Shown: in pieces, positions 45,717 to 55,403 of the stretch
How positions within the stretch are numbered: position 1 is the first letter of the stretch
Layout of the letters: the number at the start of each line of letters is the position of its first letter
NCBI GenBank assembly: GCA_039707655.1
Contig: CM077672.1
Coordinates: 456,484,390 to 456,548,389 of the forward strand
Length of the DNA stretch: 64,000 nucleotides
Reading direction: 5' to 3'
Origin: Elymus sibiricus
Taxonomy: Eukaryota > Streptophyta > Magnoliopsida > Poales > Poaceae
Program-made: the position numbers and the translations under genes
The notes under the pieces: generated by a model
What the model saw: the letters and a program-made list of their open reading frames with translations, nothing else
What the model was told of the DNA's origin: nothing
Database searches by the model: none

Positions 45717-46988
45717 TCACCCTCGGCACTCGATAGTAGCTCTGCAGAGTCGGACAACTAAAGGAGTGTGCGGTGCTGTGTCGGTCTCTGCACGTCGATT
45801 ACCTTGATCGAATCTTCCGGTAGCAAAGCAGGGCAACACGGACAAGGGTGTGGGGCCACTGATGGATCACTAACTAGCCTATACTAAGCATATAGGACAA
45901 CATGTAAAGTATCAACAACAGGTTACAAAATCAGGCTATGCATCTGAATAGGAGCAATCAAATACAGTAGCAAAATCTAATGCAAGCATGGGAGAGAAAG
46001 AATGGGCGATATAGGAATGATCAAGGGGGTTTTGCATGCCTGGAAGCTCTGCTGAAAGGGACGGGTCGTCGACGACGTAGTCGTACTCGGGAGCAGCGTC
46101 AGTCTCGGAGTCTACCGGAGAGAAGAGGGGGAAGAAACAATAAATATAAAGCAAACAAATGCAACACAGATGCATGACATGGCAATATGCCGGGCTAGGG
46201 GTGACCTAACGCAGTGCTACACGTTATAGACAGAGCGGGAAAATATATGGGGATATTTTCCCGGCTTTAGGCATTTATCAGACATACGATCCGGAGGGGA
46301 AGGTTCCATGTTTGCAGTGTTGGAGGCATGTGACAGGTATGTGGATGGCATATTCGGATTCGTCTTATTTTTCTGATCATTTTTCATATAGAAAACATTT
46401 TCATCCGAGTTACGGATTATTTTATATGATTTTTCAAAGTTTTAGGCATTTTCTGGAGTTTACTAAATTTTTGGTAAGTCTGGGAATCCCTCAGTTTTAA
46501 ACATCACTTAGCTGTTTTCAAAAGGCTATAGCTAGTGTTCTGTTCATCCTATGGCTTAGTGCCCTATATCAAATTTTATCATTTTTCTGTGATCTACATG
46601 ACAGGGTCAATTACATCCATGTTAGAGTTCATTAGCTTGATCAAAACTTGGTTTGAAAAGTGCCTCACGATGTTAACTCCAGAAACTGTTATAACATACC
46701 AAAAGTGCTTGATGATTGCCACTGATCCATAGCTCTAATGGAGATACTTCCTATAAGTGTTTTGTACTACAACAAGAGTACTATCATGCTATGCCCTTAG
46801 ATGGCATGACAGATCCCTGTAGCTTGTTCATCAACAACTCTAAATTAGCTATGACAATAAAGCTGTTTTTCTGTTAACAGAACATAGCACTTTGTGATTT
46901 TCATAGGATTTAATCCATGCATCAAATGGATTTGATCCAGTGGAAACATTTGAACCTTGTCAAGTGTACTACCTGTCCATATAATTTT

Positions 46989-49089
46989 TGTAGGGAACGC
47001 GACAGAAAACAACAAATTTCGGTACAGCGAGCACGCCCAAGACCACTATGGAGACTGCATACAGGGTTTGATCTGATCATTACCGACTCGTAGCGCAGCG
47101 GAAGTAGAGTCGATGTAGATCGCCGGTGCAGATCCCCGCAGCTAGGATTTACCACCTCCCAAACGCGAGGATGTACTCCCTCGTCGGACAGCCCTTCGGG
47201 AAGCGGTTGGACAGTCCCCTAGACGATGTCACGGACAGCCCTTCGAGAGGACCCTCGAAGCACGAACGGTAACTCGGACAGCCCTTCGGGAGGACCCTCG
47301 AATAGCCCCTCGGGCAAAAGATTGAACCTACGACCTCTCTACGGGGTTGCACACATACGATGTCAGCTATCCGGCAGGGCTTCGCCATCCAGAACTAGTT
47401 CCTGCCGGAACCCAGACAACCTTTCGGCTCTACGAAACTATTTCGTGGGAGGGAGAGAGAAAGCCAGATAATGCATGGCATGTGTATGAGAGTTGGAGTG
47501 AGTGTGGAGAGCTCCTCTCCACCTCTATTTATAGGAAAACCAAGGGGTAGGGTGGGCATATTAAAATACCAAAACACCCACACTTTATGTCACACATAAA
47601 GGGCATAGAGGGCATAAAAGGATGGCATGTGGAGCTCCATGGAGGAGCTCCACTCTTGGCCGGCCACCCTCATGGGGCCCCCCCAAAGGGGGCTCCTTGG
47701 TCCCTAAGTCCTTCAAGAAGCCTTTTGGGAAAAGCCCTAAAAGGTGGCTTTCCAAAAAAGTAACCGTAAAGTGATTTTCACTATTCACGAAAACATTTTT
47801 CCGCGACCGTTAAATCCGAAAATATTTCTGTGGGTCTTAGAATAATTCCACTACCCACTAAAATGATTTTGGACGCGTTCCGAAACAATTCCGGATTAGT
47901 GATTTTCATCTGCGAAAAGGAACCAAACCGGTTCCGGCAGCTCCGGAACATTTCCGGTTTTTATCCCGAAAAAATCCCAGAAGTTTCCAGAACAATTCTG
48001 GCACCCTCCAAGAATTTCCAAGCGTGTGCCGAAACCAATTTGACTTAATGGTATACTCCGAAACAACTTTTCAGTTTTACCGAAACTATTCCGGTGTTCT
48101 CTCCGGAACGTTTCCGTTGTCTCCGAAACTTTTTTGGTGACTTTCTCTCAGACTCCCTGTCTAGTATTCAGCAGATAGATGACCCTTAAGCGTGTGACCC
48201 TATAGGTTTGGTGAAATATAGACATGACCGGAACACTTTCCGATCAATGATCAACAGCGGAACCGTGGACACCCAAATTGATCCCAATACCCACACGAAT
48301 AAATATTCGAGTGAACCTTCAGTTGCTGTGTGCTATTCCTGTTGATTCGAGATATGTTACAAACACCCGAGGTGAGATTAATTGGCATCCCCGTGGATCA
48401 ACACTTGTCCACTACGCCAGTTACCTTGATACCGGTTTTGTTCTTTTTTCTCGTTTTCGTGTTCCGGCATCCCTGTGATCAAATCACAATGTGTCTGGCC
48501 AGACGATGATGGATACCGTAACACCGAGAGGGCCCGAGAATATCTCTCCATCGTCGGAGGAGCAAATCCCAATCTCGAGCTATCTCGTTTCTTGTCATAC
48601 TTTTCCGTGAACCCGTAAGCTGCCGTAATAGCCACCCAGTTATGGATGACGTTTAACAAACCCCAAAGTTCACGAAGCAAGTACGAAGGAACTTGATACT
48701 CTCATGGTCTAAGGAACTATGCAAACATTAACTATCTCTGTGTTATTAAGCATTAACTTGTGACGAATGTATCTCATAGCATAACATCAATTCGGGTCGA
48801 TTCAACACAAGTGTTCTTCTAACATTGTGCCCTCAAAATTGCCGGCATAGTCATGCCCATGATCAGGAAAATAGGATCATCATGCAATACTTGAGCCAGT
48901 CTTAGAGGCACGACTAGGAATACATTTTGCCGTTTATTATACCACACGTGCACATGAGTTTCCCTCCGAGCCTCATGGATATTGTAGACTCGAGAATCAT
49001 TGCAGTTATAGCATGGAACATAAACATTCATTACAAATTTGGAGATACAAAATAACTGTTATTACTGCCTCTAGGGCATATCTCCTACA
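46989..49089 (-). mobile_element. Copia-type solo LTR (2101 bp)
   Basis: Perfect TSD atttt (46984-46988 and 49090-49094). On the - strand it starts TGTAGGAGATATGCCCTAGA and ends GTTCCCTACA, a style I associate with BARE/Angela/Maximus-type Copia LTRs. Contains short GC-rich repeats (ggacagcccttcgggagg, 47185-47310) and many ttccgg motifs (47870-48130). No coding sequence. Confidence 0.8.
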
Positions 49090-49094
49090 ATTTT

Positions 49095-50385
49095 TACTCA
49101 TGTTAACAGTTGTTTAGTCGCTGTTTAAGGGCTGTCCAGAGGGTTAATCAGTGCAGTTGTAGTATGAGCTAGCTACCGCTACAGTAACTAGCAGTAGCAG
49201 TAGAAGCTGAGTAGCAGCAAGGCAGAGGAGCAGCAGCAATGCAGCAGCGCGGCGCGGCATGGGCGCGGCGAGGCCGGCTGAAGGCGGGCGAGGGCGATGC
49301 GCACGGGAGGCGGGCGTGCACGCGCGCGCGTCGGGCGCGGCCAGGGAGCGGCCCAGGGCGAGCAGAGCGCGGGTGGAGCTCGGCGGCAGTGCGGCAGGAG
49401 TGCGGCGAGCGCGCGTACACAAAGAGCTTCGGGGCAGCTGGACGAAGCACGAAGCGGCACATACGGCGACGATTTCAAAGGGGAAAAGGGGGAATCGGAC
49501 GAGGGCTTCACAGTGGTTCTCGATGACGAGCTCGGGAGGTCGGGGAGGCGCTGGTGGTGGAGATCGACGGGGATGGCCGCGGCGGCTGTGGGCGAAGAAG
49601 ACCGGCGATGGTGAGCATACGGTGGCTCCCCGCACGAACCAGTGGGCCTAGTCGAAGGAGACGTCTATGGCGCAACTCCTGGACATATTTTTAGGCGCCG
49701 GGGAGGCCTGTGGCCGCGACGACGACGGCGGCCATGGGGAGCGCGGTTCGGCTGCGCATTGCGGAGGAGAAAACGACATGAGGGGGAGCAGGGAGAGGGC
49801 TAGAGTTGTCCTGGGGGTTTGGGGGTGGTCTTATCCTCCCAGAGGACCCGGGGAATGGCCGACACGGCGACGGCAGTGGCCAGGGCGGCGTGGATGGCCG
49901 CCACGCCATGCCCTGCCTCCTCCTGTACGTGAGGTAGGAGAAAGGCCAGGGTGGGCTGGGCTTTGGTGTACTGTGCAACTAAGGCCCATTGGCACAGTAG
50001 CTCTTCACCTCTTTTCTTTTTATTTTTCTCTTTGTATTTCTCCACTGTTTTGCATTTAATTAGTGCACCAATTGACTTTTGTAAAATGTGCCACTGGTCA
50101 AATTAAATACTTTGCAATATCTAGTACTGCCACAAAAAGTTTAGAGGCATAATGATTTCATTTGAATTTTGTTTAGATGAAAATGGATTAAAGGGGCTGT
50201 TTTAGTCACTGTTTTTGGGGGCTAGCTCCCAAATGAGCAAACAAGTGATATTATTTTCCTTATCATTAATTATCTATTGAATATTGTCTAAAACATGAAC
50301 TATTTTTCATACAAGTTTGTAGCTTTTCAAATTTCACTTGCTATTTGAATTTAAGTTTGAAATGGAATTTTAAATGAGATATGAG
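49095..50385. other. Right part of G, including a GC-rich stretch
   Basis: 49140-49990 is strikingly GC-rich with CAG/CTG-like repeats (cagcagcaatgcagcagc), then turns AT-rich to 50385. Several overlapping GC-rich open frames on both strands look like composition artefacts. It may be a transcribed leader within a long LTR. Confidence 0.4.
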
Positions 50386-51790
50386 TGATAACCCACAAGT
50401 ATAGGGGATTGCAACAGTTTTCGAGGGTAGAGTATTCAACCCAAATTTATTGATTCGACACAAGGGAAGCCAAAGAATATTTGCAAGTATTAGCAGTTGA
50501 GTTGTCAATTCAACCACACCTGGAGACTAAATATCTGCAGCAGAGTGATCAGTAACACAGTAGTATGATAGTTTGATAGCAGTAGCAATAATAGTAACTG
50601 TAACGGTAACGGTAGCTGCAACAGTAGTAACAATTGTGACAGTAGTAGCAACAGTAGTAACTTAGCAAGAACAATATGTGAAAAGCTCGTAGGCATTGGA
50701 TCGGTGATTTTGTTGGATAACATTCATCATGTAACAGTCATAACCTAGGGCGACACAGAACTAGCTCCAATTCATCAATGTAATGTAGGCATGTATTCCG
50801 TATAGTCATACGTGCTTACGATAAGAACTTGCATGACATCTTTTGTCCTACCCTCCCGTGACAGCGGGGTCCATAAGGAAACTAAGGGATATTAAGGCCT
50901 CCTTTTAATAGAGAACCGGAACAAAGCATTAGCACTTAGTGAATACATGAACTCCTCAAACTACGGAATTCACCGGAAAGAATCTCAATTATTGTCACCT
51001 TGGGGTATGCGGATCATAACACGTAGCATACAACTTGCAAGATCAGATCAAGAACACAAATATATTCATGAAAACATAAAGGGTTTAGATCTGAAATCAT
51101 GGCACTCAGGCCCTAGTGACAAGCATTAAGCATAGCAAAGTCATAGCAACATCAATCTCAGAACATAGTGGATACTAGGGATCAAGCCCTAACAAAACTA
51201 ACTCGATTACATGATAAATCTCATCCAACTCATGACCGTCCAGCAAGCCTACGAAGGAATTACTCACTCCCAGCGGTGAGCATCATGAAATTGGTGATGA
51301 AGGATGGTTGATGATGACGATGCCGAAAGATCCCCCTCTCCGGAGCCCCAAACGGACTCCAGATCAGGCCTCCCGATGAAGAACAGGAGGTGGCGGCGGC
51401 TCCGTATCGTGAAACGCAATAAAACTTCCTCTCTTATTTTTTTTCTCTGGAATTGTGAATTTATAGGCCTGAGATTAGGGTCAGCGGAGCCACATGGGCC
51501 CCACAAGCCACCAGGGCGCGCCAGGGGGGTGGCGTGCCCTGGTGCCTCGTGGGCAGCAGGTGGCCCCCCTCCAGTAGATCTTGGCTCCAGTATTTTTTAT
51601 TTATTCCATAAAAAATCTCCAAAAAGTTTCGTCCAATTCCAAGAACTTTTATTTCGGCACAAAAAACAACACCATGGTAGTTCTGCTGAAAACAGCGTCA
51701 GTCCGGGTTAGTTTCATTCAAATCATGCAAATTAGAGTCCAAAACAAGAGCAAAAGTGTTTGGAAAAGTTGATACGACGGAGACGTATCA
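50386..51790 (-). repeat. 3' LTR of element H (1405 bp)
   Basis: On the - strand it begins TGATACGTCTCCGTCGTATC and ends TATACTTGTGGGTTATCA. It contains imperfect gtagcaacagtagtaac-type repeats near 50575-50670. Confidence 0.85.
51459..51556 (-). promoter_or_regulatory. LTR promoter hairpin plus TATA box, element H
   Basis: Inverted repeat about 51497-51554 (arms ccacaagccaccagggcgcg and cgtgccctggtgcctcgtgg around a G-rich loop on this strand). - strand cctataaattc at 51459-51469 lies about 30 bp further in the direction of LTR transcription. Confidence 0.62.
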
Positions 51791-53147
51791 ACTCCCCCAA
51801 GCTTAACTCATTGCTTGTCCTCAAGCAATTCAGTTAACAAACTGAAAGTGATAAAGAAAAACTTTTACGAACTCTTTTGTTCTTGTATCTATATATATGC
51901 TTAAATAGTGCCCAAGTTTTTAGCAAAGATTATAACTAACCATGCAAATGATAACTCTTAGAAATTATATTCACTCATATCAATGGCATAATCAACTAGC
52001 GAGCAATAATAAGATATTTCAAATGCCAACACTTTGTCAAAACGATCATGATATAATATGACAACATGGTATCTCGCTAACCCTTTCTGAGACCGCAAAA
52101 CATAAATGCAGAGAATCTCCAAAGTTCAAGCAGCGACTAAACATTGTAATTCATGGTAGAAGAGATCCAGTCATGATGCACACAACATTAACTATACACA
52201 ATGCATGAGAATGACAATAGTGCTCTCAGGTCTGGTGCTTGTTTGAGAAGGTGATGACTCAACAATAAAAGTAAAATAACATAAGAGTAAATAGATAGGC
52301 CCTTCGCAGAGGGAAGCGGGGATTTGCAGAGGTACCAGAGCTCGAAGCTTAAATCAGAGATAAATATAATTTTGGGAGGTATGCCTTTCCTGTCAACGTC
52401 ATGACTGAGAGTTTTCAATATCTTCCATGCTAAACACATTAGCGGCGGTTCCCAAGCGGTAAAGTAAAGTTTACTCCCCCTCCACCAACAAACACAAGCC
52501 ATGGCTAGCCGAATCCTCGGGTGCCCTCCATACCAACAACTTTCCGGGGGAGTTTGTTTTATTATTTTGCAATTTTAATAATGGGACTGGGCATCCCGAT
52601 TACCAGCCCCTTTCGTGCAAGGACAAGTGAATAAACACTCATCATGAGAATAACCCGCTTAGCATGGAAGATACTGACCGCCCCCTGTCGCTCCATGAGC
52701 GGTACGGGCACACAAAACATATGTTCATTTGAATATTTAGAGGTGCCACATGCAATTTACTTAGAACGGCAGAGTAATACCGCATATAGGTAGATATAGT
52801 GGACTCATCTAGAATAACTTTGGTTTAAGGGTTTTGATGCACAAGTAGTATTCCCGCTTAGTACAGGCAAAGGCTAGCAATAGGTTGAGAAGCGACCAGC
52901 TAGAGAGCGAAAACGGTCATAATCATGCATTATGAATAATCAACATTGAATACTAGCATGAGTAGGATATAAGCACCATGAACATAAATATCGTGGAGGC
53001 TATGCTGGTTTTGAATCAACTACATGCGTGAACATGTGCCAAGTCAAGCCACTCGAAACATTCAGAGGAGGATACCATATCATCATACTACATCATGAAC
53101 ATTTTAATGCATGTTGGCACCCAAGATAAATCATTATCCACTCCTAG
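51791..53147 (-). other. Non-coding 3' internal region of element H
   Basis: Begins (on - strand, reading toward the LTR) with the block shared with E and F2 (e.g. + strand gataggcccttcgcagaggg at 52293 and gggttttgatgcacaagtag at 52828). It ends with stem-loop GCTTG-AGGA-CAAGC (51813-51826) and polypurine tract taagcttgggggagt (51791-51805). No ORF is supported. Confidence 0.65.
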
Positions 53148-53420
53148 CACTACTGGAATCTGACATTTTGCCATCTGTCCCCTCTTTGCCGTCTGCCAGC
53201 TGACGGCAAAGAACCAGCTGATGGCAAAGAGGGTCTTTGCCGTCAGCTGTCTCTTTGCCGTCTGCCAGCTGACGGCAAAGAGGCCAATGGCAGACGGCAA
53301 AGAGCCTGGTGGGCCCCCCGTGGCACGGCGTTGGCTAGGGCACCTTCTTTGTTGTCTGCCACCTCTTTGCCATCTGCTAGCAGACGGCAAAGAAGGGCTA
53401 GCCAGACGGCCACCCCGCCC
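53148..53420. repeat. Left terminus and subterminal repeats of the CACTA element
   Basis: Several copies of tttgccgtctgccagctgac and its complement in both orientations, forming near-perfect palindromes. In En/Spm-type elements such motifs bind the second transposon protein. Confidence 0.85.
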
Positions 53421-53539
53421 CGTCGCCGCCCCTCCCTACCACCCCGTCGCCGCCCCCACTGCCCGGCCGCCCCCGCCGGCCGGCCGCCCCAGCGGCCCAG
53501 ACCCCCCTGCCCCCCCTGGTGAGCTCCCCCCTCCTGCCC

Positions 53540-53998
53540 CTCTATTTTTTTTTTTTTTTTTTAGTTTTTTTCTGTTTTTGGAGTAAGAAAATTAGATGTT
53601 TAGGTAAATAGATGTTTAGGTAAATAGAAAAAAAGGGAAAGAAGAAAAAATAAGAAGAAGAGTAAGAAGAAAAAGAAGAGGAGGAGGAGGAGAAGAAAAA
53701 AGAAGAAGAAGAAGAAGAAGAAAAAAAGAGGAGAGGAGGAGAAGAAGAAGAGGAAAAAGGAAAGGAAGAAGAAGAAGAAGAGGAGGAGGAGAAGAAAAAA
53801 GAAGAAGAAGAAGAAGAAGAAGAAGAAGAAGAAAAGAGGAGAGGAGGAGAAGAAGAAGAGGAAAAAGGAAAGGAAGAAGAAGAAGAAGAAGAAGAGAAGA
53901 AGAAGAAGAAGAAGAAGAAGAAGAAGAAGAAGAAGAAGAAGAAAAGGAAGAAAATGAAGAAGAGGAAGAAGAAGCAAAGGAAAAAGAGAAAAAAAAAG
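53540..53998. repeat. Poly-T and long (GAA/GAAGAG)n microsatellite
   Basis: T run at 53547-53562, then over 350 bp of almost pure purine repeat, mostly agaagaaga and gaggaggag units. It contains an internal duplication (gagaggaggagaagaagaag at about 53731 and 53838). The poly-Ser/Phe frames across it are not genes. Confidence 0.85.
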
Positions 53999-54825
53999 AC
54001 CCCGACACCACGACACCTCGACACCCCGACCCGACAGCACGACACCCCGACACGACACCCCGACACCCCGACACCCCGACACCCCGACAGCCCGACACGA
54101 CACCTCGACACCCCGACACCCCGACACGACACCCTGACACCCCGACACCCCGACACCAAGACACGACACCTCGACACCCCGACCCGACACTCCGACACCA
54201 CGACACCCCGACACCCCGACCCGACACCCCCTCATATATTTGTGAATTATGAGTTAGGGCATATATTTTCTGATTTTGTTATGAAAAACATCATATATAT
54301 TTGTGTTGATCGGGTGGATTTAAATGTGCAGTTGTTTCGTCGCTACGAGGGTCTGGTGTTCGACGACCTCCTCGTGCGTTCGACGAGAGAAGAAGAAGAA
54401 GAAGAAGAAGAAAATGAAGAAGAGGAAGAAGAAGCAAAGGAAAAAGAGAAAAAAAAAAGACCCCGACACCACGACACCCCGACACCCCGACCCGACAGCA
54501 CGACACCCCGACACGACACCCCGACACCCCGACACCCTGACACGACACCTCGACACCCCGACACCCCGACACGACACCCCGACACCCCGACACCAAGACA
54601 CGACACCCCGACCCGACACTCCGACACCACGACACCCCGACCCGACACCCCGACCCGACACCCCCTCATATATTTGTGAATTATGAGTTAGGTCATATAT
54701 TTTCTGATTTTGTTATGAAAAACATCATATATATTTGTGTTGATCGGGTGGATTTAAATGTGCAGTTGTTTCGTCGCTACGAGGGTCTGGTGTTCCACGA
54801 CCTCCCCGTGCGTTCGACGAGCTCC
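53935..54825. repeat. Tandem duplication (~440 bp) containing a GACACCCC minisatellite
   Basis: Copies about 53935-54386 and 54387-54825. Each has a purine lead-in, a gacaccccgacacc array (54005-54232; 54469-54663), and a unique 150-bp tail (from catatatttgtgaattatg to gtgcgttcgacgag). Lies in the 5' region of the transposase gene. Confidence 0.8.
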
Positions 54826-55053
54826 GCCCCTGCGTTCGTGGGTGAGCACAAATGACATCTCCTCCTCCCCCCTTCATTTGCTCTGTTCCGGTCTTCGTGC
54901 CGACGAAACTTGCTAGCTATAGGTGTCTTCAATCATCAGTATGCGTGACCACTATGCATCTCCCGTTCAAAAGGGTTACATCTATAAATATGCATGCATT
55001 TGCATATTTATAACCGTGATTCTTTTGAATTGTCCAACGTTATCCATGGACAG

Positions 55054-55269
55054 CCCGAGTATGTGTAGATTGGGTTCGTTTTCCCATATGCTCTGCTCCG
55101 GATCCGATGCAGAATTTCGTTAGTGCCTCCCTGTTGTTCTCCGGGTACACATCCTCTCTGCTTATTGCCGAGACGTGTATCAGGAGAACAGTGGGGAGGT
55201 GCTGCCGAAATTTTGCGTCGGATCTGGAGCAGAGCATGGGAAAACGAACCCAATCTACACATGCTCGGG
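55054..55269. repeat. Long inverted repeat in the transposase 5' region
   Basis: Left arm from cccgagtatgtgtagattgg, right arm ending ccaatctacacatgctcggg. The arms are ~100 bp each, about 85-90% complementary by eye, with almost no loop (around 55160). It lies about 135 bp before the transposase start codon, so the transcript would fold into a hairpin. Confidence 0.8.
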
Positions 55270-55403
55270 TGGGATTAGGACCTATCTTTACCTATTAGCG
55301 TCTAGGTTGCATGGACGTAATAAAACTGACAAACTCCATTAACTGATGAATATGGTTTGCTGAATTATGTATATATTTCTTGTGTGTCCAGTAGCTAGGC
55401 AAG

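Larger units (their letters stand above)
33866..50385. mobile_element. Element G: long non-coding LTR-like sequence, hosting F2 and a Copia solo LTR
   Basis: Pieces 33866-35520, 45722-46988 and 49095-50385 (about 4.2 kb in all) remain once the two insertions with clean TSDs are removed. It begins TGTGATGCCCCCGACTC; on the other strand this would be an LTR end GAGTCGGGGGCATCACA, a style I associate with long-LTR chromovirus-type Gypsy elements. No coding domain is present, so it may be part of a long LTR on the - strand. The right boundary at 50385 is where H begins and may not be G's true end. Short tandem repeats occur near 35190-35260 (gcgggtaccc) and 35310-35460 (gaggaatcaccct). Confidence 0.5.
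50386..53147 (-). mobile_element. Element H: Athila-like element, 3' LTR and 3' internal end
   Basis: On the - strand, internal sequence (53147 down to 51791), polypurine tract, then LTR 51790-50386. The body beyond 53147 is displaced by CACTA element I and is not seen. The left flank is atgag; its partner TSD is not available. Confidence 0.8.

Noticed and set aside
49144..49635. 164-residue - strand frame with an apparent Leu-rich signal peptide
   Set aside because: Lies in a GC-rich island open in several frames on both strands; the Leu/Ala run is the complement of CAG-type repeats and nothing else supports a gene.
52188..52502. 105-residue - strand frame in element H
   Set aside because: Falls in the conserved non-coding block; homologous positions in E and F2 are not open in this frame.
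53542..54235. Three overlapping ~200-residue frames on the - strand rich in Ser, Phe and Val/Gly/Cys
   Set aside because: They are translations of the GAA microsatellite and GACACCCC minisatellite; open in all frames because the repeat lacks stops.
54005..54663. Regular short repeats resembling a CRISPR array
   Set aside because: Repeats are contiguous 6-14 bp minisatellite units without unique spacers, in a plant transposon.
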